Source of the DNA: Bacteroidota bacterium
GTDB taxonomy: Bacteria > Bacteroidota > Bacteroidia > B-17B0 > Aurantibacillaceae
Direction: 5' to 3'
NCBI GenBank assembly: GCA_018267655.1
Contig: JAFDYB010000065.1
Location: 23,647 to 87,646 of the forward strand
Length of the DNA stretch: 64,000 nt
Made by a program: the position numbers and the translations under genes. The notes under the pieces are model-generated. The model was not told the DNA's origin. It ran no database searches and saw nothing but the letters and a program-made list of their open reading frames with translations. Each line of letters opens with the position of its first letter. The stretch's first letter is position 1. Positions 35,039-44,204 of the stretch are shown one piece after another.

Positions 35039-35809
35039 ATGGATAAAAGAGCTGAAGCATTTTTGCGCTTACTTAAAATAATGGACGATTTGCGCGAGCG
35101 ATGTCCATGGGATAAAAAACAAACTATTGAAAGTATTAGACATTTAACTATTGAAGAAACATTTGAGTTAAGTGATGCCATTTTAAAAGGAAATTTAGAT
35201 GAAATAAAAAAGGAGCTGGGCGACATATTACTCCACATTGTTTTTTATAGCAAAATTGCGTCTGAAACAAATAATTTTAATATTGCTGATGTTATAAATG
35301 CCTTGTGCGAAAAACTAATTTATCGCCACCCACATATTTATGGTGATGTAAAAGCAGATAACGAAGACGATGTGAAAAAGAATTGGGAGCAGTTAAAGCA
35401 AGTTGAAAAAAATGGGAACAAAACGCTATTGAGCGGAGTACCTAAAAGTATGCCGGCTTTGTTAAAAGCATACCGCATTCAAGAAAAGGTAAAAGCTGTA
35501 GGTTTTGACTGGGAAGAACCCTCGCAAGTTTACGACAAGGTAAAAGAAGAGTTAAACGAGTTTGAAATAGAACGAAAAAAAGGAAATATTCAAGCGGCTC
35601 AAAAGGAATTTGGTGACGTTTTATTTTCGTTAATAAATTATGCTCGCTTTATTAATATTAATCCGGAAGATGCGCTAGAGCACACAAATCAAAAATTTAT
35701 TAAACGTTTTAATTATATGGAAGAAAAAGTTAAATCGCTTAACAAACAAATTGCAGATTGTAAACTTGATGAATTAGATAAGTATTGGAACGAAGCAAAA
35801 AAAATATAA
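35039..35809 (+). CDS. mazG: Nucleoside triphosphate pyrophosphohydrolase MazG
   Basis: 256 residues with two MazG domains. The N-terminal one has the signature RCPWDKKQTIESIRHLTIEE (residues about 20-40) and the metal-binding EExxE helix with ELGDILLHIVF; the second has KVKEELNEFEIE and EFGDVLFSLINYARF. It hydrolyses non-canonical NTPs to NMP and pyrophosphate. Divergent from the TPR gene and first of a run with PAP2 and the ArnT-like gene; its TAA overlaps the next ATG (TAATG). Confidence 0.96.
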   Translation: MDKRAEAFLRLLKIMDDLRERCPWDKKQTIESIRHLTIEETFELSDAILKGNLDEIKKELGDILLHIVFYSKIASETNNFNIADVINALCEKLIYRHPHIYGDVKADNEDDVKKNWEQLKQVEKNGNKTLLSGVPKSMPALLKAYRIQEKVKAVGFDWEEPSQVYDKVKEELNEFEIERKKGNIQAAQKEFGDVLFSLINYARFININPEDALEHTNQKFIKRFNYMEEKVKSLNKQIADCKLDELDKYWNEAKKI

Positions 35810-36462
35810 TGCGCGCGTTTATTAAACAAAATAGTTTTGTTGCCTTTTTATACTTAACGGTGTTTTGGTTTGCATTATTTTTAATTTTAAATAATGATAA
35901 GTATGAACTTCATTCAAAAATAAATACAGTAGTAGGAAACATTTTTTTTGATACTTTTTTTTATTTTATAACGTATTTAGGCGACGGACGTTTTTTGCCT
36001 CTTTTGCTAATTCCCATTTTTTTATATAATGTAAGGCTTGGGATTATTTGTACAATAACTTTTTTAATATCGGCGGGGTTTACAACTATTTTAAAATACA
36101 GTTTTTTTGAAGGAGTTGATCGCCCTTCTTTTGTCTTTGATTGGGTAGTTAAGAAAAAGCTTGTTTTTGTAGAAGGCCTTGAACTCCACATCCACAATAG
36201 CTTTCCTAGTGGACACGCAACTCAAATTTTTGCGATTTTTACACCAATTATTTTTTTTACAAATAAGCAATGGGTAAAAATAGCTTGGCTCGCATTAGCT
36301 TTAATAGCATCATTTAGTAGAGTTTATTTATCGCAACATTGGTTAAACGACATTACCTTTGGAAGCCTAATTAGTTTTGTTTTTGCTTGCTTATTTTATA
36401 CATATATTGTTCACACAAAAAAACTAAATAAATTTAACTGTCAATTACATAAGTTATTTTAA
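35809..36462 (+). CDS. PAP2 family phosphatase, membrane-bound
   Basis: 217 residues and about six membrane helices. The three phosphatase motifs are intact: K96 ... DRP (R105), FPSGHAT with the catalytic H136, and SRVYLSQHWLND with R171, H177 and D181. Substrates are lipid phosphates such as undecaprenyl pyrophosphate or phosphatidylglycerophosphate. The ATG at 35809 overlaps the mazG stop by one base; a TTG 24 bp upstream is in frame but less likely. Its 3' end overlaps the inferred start of the next gene. Confidence 0.94.
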   Translation: MRAFIKQNSFVAFLYLTVFWFALFLILNNDKYELHSKINTVVGNIFFDTFFYFITYLGDGRFLPLLLIPIFLYNVRLGIICTITFLISAGFTTILKYSFFEGVDRPSFVFDWVVKKKLVFVEGLELHIHNSFPSGHATQIFAIFTPIIFFTNKQWVKIAWLALALIASFSRVYLSQHWLNDITFGSLISFVFACLFYTYIVHTKKLNKFNCQLHKLF

Positions 36463-38180
36463 ATAAAGTTGTACATAGTCGTTTTGGTATCCCGCTAATT
36501 ATTTTTTTGTTTGTTAGCCTGGTGTTTTTACCGTTTATTGGTAATTGCCATTTGTTTGATTGGGACGAAGTAAATTTTGCAGAGTGTGCCCGGGAAATGA
36601 TTGTCTCAAAAAATTATAGCGAAGTGCAATTAAATTACCGACCTTTTTGGGAAAAACCACCTTTGTTTATTTGGTTTGAGGCCGCTTGTATGAAAGCTTT
36701 TGGCGTAAACGAATTTAGCGCGCGTTTGCCAAATGTTATTTGTGCTTTTTTTACAATGCTTACCTTGTTTAACATAGGTAAAAAAGTTTATTCAAATAAA
36801 TTTGGTTTGTTGTGGGCGGCAACCTTTTCGGCAATGCTTTTACCACATTTGTATTTTAAATCAGGTTTAATTGACCCTTGGTTTAACCTTTTTATATTGC
36901 TTTCAATTTATTATTCAATAAATTATTTAAGCAACAGCGGCTTTGCTAAAGTAAAATGGGCACTATTATCGGCTTTGTTTATTGGTTTTGCAGTGCTTAC
37001 AAAAGGACCGGTAGCTTTATTAATACTAGGCTCATCTGTTTTTATAACAATTCTTTTCGCTAAAGAAGTTAAACAAATTATTTCTTTTCATTTTTTATTT
37101 TATGTTTTGGTAATAGCACTTATAAGCTCAACATGGTTTTTAATGTTATATTTTACAGGCAACTCACATATAATTACCGAGTTCTTAAACTATCAAATTA
37201 GATTATTAAAAACAGGTGATGCCGGTCATGAGGGGCCTATTTTTTATCATGTGTTTGTATTACTAATTGGATGTTTTCCTTTTTCTCTTTTATTTATAGA
37301 AGGGATAAAAAAGAAAATACAAAACAATGATTTTCAGAAAAAAACTAATATCATTATGCTTGCTTCGTTTTTTATAGTACTAATTGTATTCTCGATAGTT
37401 AAAACAAAAATTGTACACTACTCATCATTTTGCTATTTTGGATTAAGTTTTTTTTCAACTCAATTTTTAGTAAATTACGCTAAAGAAAAAACGATTTCGT
37501 CAAATTATAAATTAGGTTATATTCTTATTTCATTAGTAATGACGCTGGTATTGCTAGCCGTAAGTTGTTTAAATTACATTAAACCCTATCTGCTTAATTT
37601 AAATATAATAAATGACGAGATTGCTGTTGAGTTATTAAAAACAGATGTAAATAACTCTTTGTTTGAAATAATAACAGTTGTTTTATTTATTACATCTTCA
37701 GTTTTATTTTATCGAGTTTTGTTTTATAAAAAAACTAAAATGCTGTATGTTTCAATAGCAACTTTTATTTTATTTTTGTTTACAAGCATTTTGTTTTTTG
37801 TTCCAAAAGCAGAAATGTTTGTGCAAAATTCAGCTATTCAATTCTATAAAAGTGTTTCAGATAAAAAATGTTACATCGAAACAAAAGGCTTTAAAAGTTA
37901 TGCGTATTTATTTTACAGTAACCGCCAACCAAGTGATTACACAAATGCAGAGCAAATAAAGTATATAAATGCGTTTTTTAAAGATCCGGCGCATAAAATA
38001 TTTACAATAGACACGTTTTATGGTGGGGCTATTTGCGACTGGATGTCGTGGGGCAAAATAGACAAACCTGCTTATGTAGTGTGCAGAACAATTGACGAAA
38101 AACAATTATTTACAAATCTTGAAATGAGAAAATTATATTCAAAAAACGGTTTTAGTTTTTTTGTTCGAATGCCTAAATAA
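36456..38180 (+). CDS. ArnT-like lipid-linked sugar glycosyltransferase (GT39/GT83 type; probable ATT start)
   Basis: About 574 residues. The first periplasmic loop has FDWDEVNFAECAREM with the acidic catalytic site, followed by PLFIWFEAACMKAFGVNEFS and ARLPNVICAFFTML. A dozen hydrophobic helices and a C-terminal soluble domain complete the family plan. It transfers a sugar from a polyprenyl-phosphate donor to lipid A or protein. The first standard start (TTG at 36507) would cut into the first helix. The frame is open back to a TAA at 36450, and the only near-cognate start there is ATT at 36456-36458, giving LNKVVHSRFGIPLIIFLFVS with a full first helix. That start overlaps the PAP2 stop by 7 bp. 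Confidence 0.87.
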   Translation: MLNKVVHSRFGIPLIIFLFVSLVFLPFIGNCHLFDWDEVNFAECAREMIVSKNYSEVQLNYRPFWEKPPLFIWFEAACMKAFGVNEFSARLPNVICAFFTMLTLFNIGKKVYSNKFGLLWAATFSAMLLPHLYFKSGLIDPWFNLFILLSIYYSINYLSNSGFAKVKWALLSALFIGFAVLTKGPVALLILGSSVFITILFAKEVKQIISFHFLFYVLVIALISSTWFLMLYFTGNSHIITEFLNYQIRLLKTGDAGHEGPIFYHVFVLLIGCFPFSLLFIEGIKKKIQNNDFQKKTNIIMLASFFIVLIVFSIVKTKIVHYSSFCYFGLSFFSTQFLVNYAKEKTISSNYKLGYILISLVMTLVLLAVSCLNYIKPYLLNLNIINDEIAVELLKTDVNNSLFEIITVVLFITSSVLFYRVLFYKKTKMLYVSIATFILFLFTSILFFVPKAEMFVQNSAIQFYKSVSDKKCYIETKGFKSYAYLFYSNRQPSDYTNAEQIKYINAFFKDPAHKIFTIDTFYGGAICDWMSWGKIDKPAYVVCRTIDEKQLFTNLEMRKLYSKNGFSFFVRMPK

Positions 38181-38253
38181 GCTCTGCCAAATAGTCGGCA
38201 CATTTACATTGGCATAAATTGTGTACATTAAGGTAAATTTTAATGTATTTTCG

Positions 38254-40668
38254 ATGAATTTTATGAATGATGCCGACGACATACGCCTTACTCAAGCAAT
38301 TGAAGATGATGCTGATTTTATCCCCTTGCTTAGCAGCGAAGATGAAGATAATATTAAAGGAGAAAAAATTCCGGATATTCTGCCAATATTACCGCTAAGG
38401 AATACGGTATTATTCCCGGGAGTCGTTATTCCTATTACTGTTGGTCGAGAAAAATCAATACAACTTATAAAAGATTATAATAAAGGCGATAAAACAATAG
38501 GCGTTGTTGCTCAGAAAATAGGAGATATTGAAGATCCAACAGAACACGATTTGTATAATATAGGAACAACCGCCTTTATTATTAAAATGTTGCGAATGCC
38601 AAATGGCGATACAACGATTATTATACAAGGAAAACGTCGTTTTAAAATTAAACACTTTGTTCAAATAAACCCATATCATAAAGCCAGCGTTGAGTCACTT
38701 GACGATATTAAGCCGGAAACAACAGATAAAGAATTTCAAGCAATTATATCTAATTTAAAACAAACTTCGCAAGAGATTATTAAACTTTCTCCAAACATTC
38801 CTAGCGATGCAGGGTTTGCTATTAATAACATTGATAGTCCTGCATTTTTAATAAATTTTGTAAGTAATAATTTAAACGCAAATACTACCGATAAGCAACG
38901 CATACTCGAAATAAAAAATTTAAAAGAAAGAGGCTTAATGGTTCTCGAGTTTTTAAATAAAGAGTTGCAAATGGCCGAGTTACGCAATCAAATTCAAAGC
39001 AAAACAAAACAAGATATAGACAAGCAACAGCGCGAGTATTTCTTAAACCAACAAATGAAAACCATACAAGAAGAACTTGGCAGTGGTAACTTTGAGCAAG
39101 AGATACATTCATATAAAGAAAAAGCAAAAACAAAAAAGTGGAGTGCAGAGGTACAAGAAATATTTGATAAGCATATTGCAAAATTGCAACGAATGAATAC
39201 TGCCGCAGCCGAGTACGGCATTCAAACAAATTATATTGAACTTTTACTCGAACTGCCTTGGAACGAATATTCAAAAGACAATTTTGATTTAAAAAATGCC
39301 GAAAAAACTTTAAACGAAGATCATTACGGTTTAGAAAAAGTAAAGCAACGCATAATAGAACATTTGGCGGTACTAAAATTAAAAGGAAATTTAAAAGCGC
39401 CTATCATTTGTTTATACGGACCTCCGGGTGTAGGAAAAACAAGTTTAGGAAAAAGTATTGCAAAGGCTTTGGGCAGAAAATATACTCGCATGAGTTTGGG
39501 AGGTTTAAAGGACGAAAGCGAAATACGAGGGCATCGAAAAACATATATTGGGGCAATGCCAGGAAGGATAGTTCAAAGTTTAAAAAAAGTACAAGTTGGT
39601 AATCCTGTGTTTGTATTAGATGAAATTGATAAAGTAGGAAATGATTATCATGGCGACCCTTCGAGCGCTTTGCTTGAGGTGCTTGACCCGGAGCAAAACA
39701 AAACTTTTTATGATAACTACCTTGAATTGGATTACGATTTAAGCCAAGTAATGTTTATTGCAACATGTAATAATTTGAATGCAATACAACCTGCTTTACG
39801 CGATAGAATGGAAATTATTGAGGTGAGTGGCTACACAATTGAGGAAAAATTAATGATTGCAAAACAACATTTATTGCCAAAAGTAATTGAAGAAAGTGGC
39901 CTTAAAAAAACACAATTTAAAATTTCAGATAAGCTAATTGAACTTGTAATTGAAAATTATACGGCAGAAAGTGGCGTGCGCAATCTTGAAAAAAAGTTAG
40001 GAAAAATAGCAAGGAGTATAGCCGTGCACGTTGCTACTGAAACACAAATTCCAACGCTTGATGCAGAGGTTATTTCAAAAATATTAGGCCCAACACATTT
40101 AAAAGATAAATATCAAGGAAACGAAATTGTTGGAGTAGTTACAGGTTTAGCTTGGACTCAAGTAGGAGGCGACATACTTTTTATTGAAAGTAGTTTAAAC
40201 AAAAGTAAATCACCAAAATTAACTTTAACCGGAAATTTGGGTGATGTTATGAAAGAAAGCGCAACTTTAGCCTTAGAATTTTTGAAGGCACACCCATCTT
40301 TAATAAACCTAACAACAGATGTTATTGAAAGTTATAATATTCACATACACGTACCTGAAGGTGCAACACCTAAAGATGGACCAAGCGCCGGAGTAGCTAT
40401 GTTAACATCACTAGCAAGTGCATTCACAAATAGAAAGGTAAAGAAAAACATTGCAATGACCGGAGAAATAACATTAAGAGGAAAAGTACTGCCGGTAGGG
40501 GGGATAAAAGAAAAAATATTAGCAGCAAAACGTGCAGGCATAAAAGAAATAATGCTTTGTATAGATAACAAAAAAGATGTTGAAGACATTAATCAAACTT
40601 ACCTTAAAGGGCTAAAGTTCACCTATGTTACGAATATGAACGAAGTAATTGACTACGCATTAATTTAA
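38254..40668 (+). CDS. lon: ATP-dependent protease Lon
   Basis: 804 residues with the N-terminal substrate domain (LPILPLRNTVLFPGVVIPIT), the AAA+ module with Walker A GPPGVGKTS at 389-397 and VFVLDEIDKVGNDYHGDPSS as Walker B, and the C-terminal serine-lysine protease domain with S711 in PKDGPSAGVAM and K754 in GGIKEK. It degrades damaged and regulatory proteins. The ATG at 38254 is used; a GTG 33 bp upstream and an ATG 9 bp downstream are alternatives. An acidic N-terminal extension (NDADDIRLTQAIEDDADF) is usual in Bacteroidota. Confidence 0.97.
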   Translation: MNFMNDADDIRLTQAIEDDADFIPLLSSEDEDNIKGEKIPDILPILPLRNTVLFPGVVIPITVGREKSIQLIKDYNKGDKTIGVVAQKIGDIEDPTEHDLYNIGTTAFIIKMLRMPNGDTTIIIQGKRRFKIKHFVQINPYHKASVESLDDIKPETTDKEFQAIISNLKQTSQEIIKLSPNIPSDAGFAINNIDSPAFLINFVSNNLNANTTDKQRILEIKNLKERGLMVLEFLNKELQMAELRNQIQSKTKQDIDKQQREYFLNQQMKTIQEELGSGNFEQEIHSYKEKAKTKKWSAEVQEIFDKHIAKLQRMNTAAAEYGIQTNYIELLLELPWNEYSKDNFDLKNAEKTLNEDHYGLEKVKQRIIEHLAVLKLKGNLKAPIICLYGPPGVGKTSLGKSIAKALGRKYTRMSLGGLKDESEIRGHRKTYIGAMPGRIVQSLKKVQVGNPVFVLDEIDKVGNDYHGDPSSALLEVLDPEQNKTFYDNYLELDYDLSQVMFIATCNNLNAIQPALRDRMEIIEVSGYTIEEKLMIAKQHLLPKVIEESGLKKTQFKISDKLIELVIENYTAESGVRNLEKKLGKIARSIAVHVATETQIPTLDAEVISKILGPTHLKDKYQGNEIVGVVTGLAWTQVGGDILFIESSLNKSKSPKLTLTGNLGDVMKESATLALEFLKAHPSLINLTTDVIESYNIHIHVPEGATPKDGPSAGVAMLTSLASAFTNRKVKKNIAMTGEITLRGKVLPVGGIKEKILAAKRAGIKEIMLCIDNKKDVEDINQTYLKGLKFTYVTNMNEVIDYALI

Positions 40669-40685
40669 TTTATTTATAAAGTTTT

Positions 40686-41198
40686 ATGCCTTTAATTTTA
40701 CCAGTAAATAATATTTTGCCGCAAATAGGTGAAAATTGTTTTATAGCACCTAATGCTACAATTGTTGGCGATGTTGTAACCGGCAAAGATTGCAGCTTTT
40801 GGTTTAATGCTGTAGTTAGGGGAGATGTGAATAAAATTCAAATTGGGAATAAAGTAAACATACAAGATGGTGCCGTTTTACATTGCACATATCAAAAAAC
40901 AAAATTAATTATAGGAAATAATGTATCAATTGGTCACAACGCAATTGTTCATGGTTGCAACATAAGCGACAACGTTTTAATTGGTATGGGAGCAATAGTT
41001 ATGGATAACGTTGAAATAGGTTCAAATACTATTATTGCAGCAGGTGCAGTTGTAACTGAAGGTACTAAGGTGCCTGAAGGGTGTATATTTGCAGGAATTC
41101 CTGCAAAAAAAGTAAAAGATATTTCAGTTGAATTAATTAATGGCGAAATTAATCGTATTGCCAATAATTATTTAATGTATTCAAGTTGGTTTAAATAA
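40686..41198 (+). CDS. Gamma carbonic anhydrase family hexapeptide-repeat protein
   Basis: 170 residues forming a left-handed beta helix of hexapeptide repeats, with the three metal-binding histidines H66 (VLHCTYQ), H84 and H89 (SIGHNAIVHG), and conserved NAVVRGDVNKIQIGNKVNIQ. The YrdA/PaaY group often has weak or no measured carbonic anhydrase activity, so the physiological reaction is uncertain. It lies 17 bp after lon on the same strand and is convergent with lptG, 5 bp away. Confidence 0.93.
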   Translation: MPLILPVNNILPQIGENCFIAPNATIVGDVVTGKDCSFWFNAVVRGDVNKIQIGNKVNIQDGAVLHCTYQKTKLIIGNNVSIGHNAIVHGCNISDNVLIGMGAIVMDNVEIGSNTIIAAGAVVTEGTKVPEGCIFAGIPAKKVKDISVELINGEINRIANNYLMYSSWFK

Positions 41199-41203
41199 AA
41201 ATA

Positions 41204-42322
41204 TTACTTCTGAGCTGTTCTGTAAAAGTAAACAGCAACACAACTAAAAATCAAATTAGGAGTCCAAACGGCTAAAGCCGGCGATGCTACACCTGTAGTT
41301 GCTATGGTTGTAAAAACATACATAAGCATAATGTAAATGCAACTCAATAATAAACCTAGTGCAATTTGCAAGCCAACACCACCCCTTACTTTTTTTGAAG
41401 AAATACTTACCGCAATAATAGTTAAGATAAATGTAGCAAATGGGAAAGATGACCGACGATACTGCTCAACTTCAAAAAATTCAATTCTATTGCTACCTTT
41501 CATTTTTTCGCGAATAATATAGTCTTTTAACTCAAAATAGGTCATTGTTTCAATTTTACTTTCAAAGCGCCACATATCGCTAGGTGTAAAAGGAATTTTT
41601 ATTTCTTTTTTATCATAAAATTTATTAAACTGCTTGTAAATTGGTTTTTGGTTTTTTAAGGTATCAATACGATTTTGAACTTCTATAAATCGTTCGTAAA
41701 CGTTATTTAACTGCCATGATTTATGTATTGAGTCCCAAATCATGTTATCAGCGCTTAAAAAATAAGTTTGTTTGTTTCCAACAACATCTTCAAGTGTAAC
41801 TTTTTGTGCTATGTTTGTTCGGTTATCGTAACTTTCTAAATAAAGCATACGATTAGTTCCGATTTTTTTATGAATATTATGATCTTCGCTGTTGTAGTTA
41901 TTGTTTATCCATTTGTCTTCAAAAGCAATTTTCTTTTTGAATGCTTTTGGTAATACTAGGTGATTCAACACAAACGATGAACCTCCTATTATTATGGCAC
42001 CCAATATATAAGGGCGCATTATACGCTTAAAACTTGCACCTGAACTTAAAATGGCAATAAACTCACTGTTGCTCGCTAGTTTGGAAGTAAAGAAAATTAC
42101 AGAAACAAATACAAATAATGGGCTAAACATATTTCCATAATATGGAATATACATTAAATAATAATCGAAAATTATTTCTTTAATGGAGATAGGTTTTGTT
42201 GTAAAAGTAGTGAGTTTGTCTTTTACATCAAAAACAATAAAAATTAATAATATAAGTGTTATACTAAATAAAAATGTTTTTAAAAAACGAGATAATATGT
42301 AACGATCGAGCAACTTTAACAT
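41204..42322 (-). CDS. lptG: LptF/LptG family lipopolysaccharide export permease
   Basis: 372 residues with the YjgP/YjgQ plan: three helices near the N-terminus (LDRYILSRFLKTFLFSITLI, YIPYYGNMFSPLFVFVSVIF), a periplasmic beta-jellyroll domain (about residues 130-260) and three C-terminal helices. FEVEQYRRSSFPFATFILTI marks the return to the membrane. It carries LPS from the inner membrane to the periplasmic bridge with LptB. The ATG overlaps the tgt stop (TAATG). LptF and LptG are hard to tell apart here. Confidence 0.93.
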   Translation of the reverse strand: MLKLLDRYILSRFLKTFLFSITLILLIFIVFDVKDKLTTFTTKPISIKEIIFDYYLMYIPYYGNMFSPLFVFVSVIFFTSKLASNSEFIAILSSGASFKRIMRPYILGAIIIGGSSFVLNHLVLPKAFKKKIAFEDKWINNNYNSEDHNIHKKIGTNRMLYLESYDNRTNIAQKVTLEDVVGNKQTYFLSADNMIWDSIHKSWQLNNVYERFIEVQNRIDTLKNQKPIYKQFNKFYDKKEIKIPFTPSDMWRFESKIETMTYFELKDYIIREKMKGSNRIEFFEVEQYRRSSFPFATFILTIIAVSISSKKVRGGVGLQIALGLLLSCIYIMLMYVFTTIATTGVASPALAVWTPNLIFSCVAVYFYRTAQK

Positions 42323-43452
42323 TACAAACGTTTGTTTAGGTTAGGGATAAGGTCATTTTTCCATTGCTCAAATGTATTGTTTAGTATTTGCGTTCGGGCT
42401 TGAGTAACTAACCATAAATAAAATCCTAAGTTATGAATACTGGCAATTTGTGCACCAAGTAGTTCGTTGCAGCTAAACAAATGGCGCAAATAGGCTTTTG
42501 AATACATTGTGTCTGCAAAAGTGTGAGCATTTTCATCAATTGCTGAAAAGTCGTTTTTCCATTTTACATTTTTGATATTAATAACACCTTTTGATGTGAA
42601 TAATAAGCCGTGACGTGCGTTGCGAGTTGGCATTACACAATCAAACATATCAATGCCTCGCGAAATACCTTCTAAAATATTGGTTGGAGTGCCAACGCCC
42701 ATTAAATAGCGTGGTTTATTTTTAGGTAAAACTTCTGTTACTAAGTTGGTCATTTCATACATCTCTTGTTCCGGTTCGCCAACACTTAGTCCGCCAATTG
42801 CACAACCAAAACTACTTTTATTGGCAATGTATTCAGCACTTTTTATGCGCAAATCTTTGTAAACACTTCCTTGCACAATTGGAAACAAAGCTTGCTCATA
42901 GCCATATTTAGAGCTTGTATTTTCAAATTGTTTTACACACCTATCGAGCCAGCGATGTGTTAGTTCCATACTGTTTTTGGCATAGTTATAATCGCAAGGG
43001 TAGGGGGTACACTCATCAAAAGCCATCATTATATCAGCGCCAATAATTCGCTCAATATCCATTACGCTTTCAGGTGTAAAAAAATGCGAACTGCCATCAA
43101 TATGGCTTTTAAAAGCAGCTCCTTCTTCACTTAACTTTCTTTTATGCGAAAGGGAAAAAATTTGATAACCGCCACTGTCGGTTAAAATAGGTTTATCCCA
43201 GCCAATAAATTTGTGTAAACCGCCTGCTTTTTCAACAGTATCGGTACCGGGGCGAAGGTAAAGATGATAGGTATTGCCCAAAATAACTTGTGCATTAATA
43301 TCGTTTTTTAATTCACGTTGGTGCACACCTTTTACGGTTCCTAAAGTGCCAACCGGCATAAATATTGGGGTTTCAATAGTGCCATGTGCGGTATGCAATT
43401 CGCCGGCCCTTGCTTTGCTGTTAGTTTCTGTATGTATTAAATTAAATTTCAA
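42322..43452 (-). CDS. tgt: tRNA-guanine transglycosylase (Tgt), zinc cysteines replaced
   Basis: 376 residues starting at a TTG, exactly where the homologues I recall have Met (KFNLIHTETNSKARAG). Catalytic residues are present: D92 in TDSGGYQ and the nucleophile D271 in FDCVMPTRNARHG, with the GGLSVGEP loop. It exchanges guanine 34 for preQ1 or queuine in tRNAs with GUN anticodons. The usual CxCxxC...H zinc site reads AxTxxD at 309-314, although the His (H340) remains. Middle gene of HAD-tgt-lptG, overlapping the HAD end by 11 bp and lptG by 1 bp. Confidence 0.96.
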   Translation of the reverse strand: MKFNLIHTETNSKARAGELHTAHGTIETPIFMPVGTLGTVKGVHQRELKNDINAQVILGNTYHLYLRPGTDTVEKAGGLHKFIGWDKPILTDSGGYQIFSLSHKRKLSEEGAAFKSHIDGSSHFFTPESVMDIERIIGADIMMAFDECTPYPCDYNYAKNSMELTHRWLDRCVKQFENTSSKYGYEQALFPIVQGSVYKDLRIKSAEYIANKSSFGCAIGGLSVGEPEQEMYEMTNLVTEVLPKNKPRYLMGVGTPTNILEGISRGIDMFDCVMPTRNARHGLLFTSKGVINIKNVKWKNDFSAIDENAHTFADTMYSKAYLRHLFSCNELLGAQIASIHNLGFYLWLVTQARTQILNNTFEQWKNDLIPNLNKRL

Positions 43453-44131
43453 TGTTTGCGTGTAGTTTAGTAATCAAAATGTTATTATTTACAAAATTTA
43501 AAGCATCGTCCATATTTTTACAAACGCAATCAGCAATACTAAAGCGTTTATCGTTATAATTTTCAATATCAGGTACTGCAATTGTAAACATTTGTGCGGC
43601 CTTTGAAGCAATAACGCCATTAAGCGAATCTTCAAAAACAATGCATTGTTGTGGCATAACGTTTAATTTTTTTGCGCAATTTAAAAAAACTTGTGGGTGT
43701 GGTTTCGCAAATTTTAAACGCTGAGCTGATTCTAAAACAGCAAAGGTGTCGTTCATGTTTAAAATATTTACAACCTCCAGCATTAATTTTTTAGGAGAAG
43801 AGGTTGCTAAGCCTAAAGTAAAGCCTGCCTCTTTTAATCTTAAAATTAGCTTGTTAACATTATGTATGGCTTTACCATTTTGCTTTAGTAAAAAAACAAG
43901 TTTGTTTATAACACCGTTTTCAAAGCTAGTATTATCAACAGATGAAATAGAGTACTTTTTAAACCAAAAATTTACAACGTCTGTAAACCGCATGCCCGTA
44001 GTTTTTTTACAATCATCATCAGTAAAAGGAATATTAATAGATTTAAAGGACTCTATCATAGCAATGCGCCAAAAAGGCTCGCTGTCAATCAATATTCCGT
44101 CCATATCAAATATGGCTGCTGTGTAATTCAA
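43442..44131 (-). CDS. HAD superfamily sugar-phosphatase-like hydrolase
   Basis: 229 residues from the TTG at 44129-44131 (NYTAAIFDMDGILIDSEPFW). Motif I is FDMDG with the nucleophile and acid Asp, motif II is LATSSPKK and motif IV VFEDSLNGVIAS. The cap domain and EPFWRIA resemble the HxpB/beta-phosphoglucomutase group acting on sugar phosphates. The frame continues to a TTG at 44161, but that codon lies inside an exact -7 box (44166-44159 minus strand), so translation must start downstream. First gene of the HAD-tgt-lptG operon. Confidence 0.92.
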   Translation of the reverse strand: MNYTAAIFDMDGILIDSEPFWRIAMIESFKSINIPFTDDDCKKTTGMRFTDVVNFWFKKYSISSVDNTSFENGVINKLVFLLKQNGKAIHNVNKLILRLKEAGFTLGLATSSPKKLMLEVVNILNMNDTFAVLESAQRLKFAKPHPQVFLNCAKKLNVMPQQCIVFEDSLNGVIASKAAQMFTIAVPDIENYNDKRFSIADCVCKNMDDALNFVNNNILITKLHANIEI

Positions 44132-44158
44132 GTTGTTAATTAATTTGTTAAGTATTTG

Positions 44159-44166
44159 CAAATATA
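44159..44166 (-). promoter_or_regulatory. -7 box of the HAD-tgt-lptG operon
   Basis: Minus-strand TATATTTG, exact TAnnTTTG. Predicted start about 44154, giving a 23-nt leader before the TTG at 44131. It excludes the upstream in-frame TTG as a start. Confidence 0.6.
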
Positions 44167-44204
44167 AAGGTATTTCGCTTGAATTTGAGACTTAACTTTA
44201 GTGC

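Noticed and set aside
38221..38253. GTG-initiated longer Lon
   Set aside because: An ATG 33 bp later gives the usual acidic N-terminus; the added residues look random.
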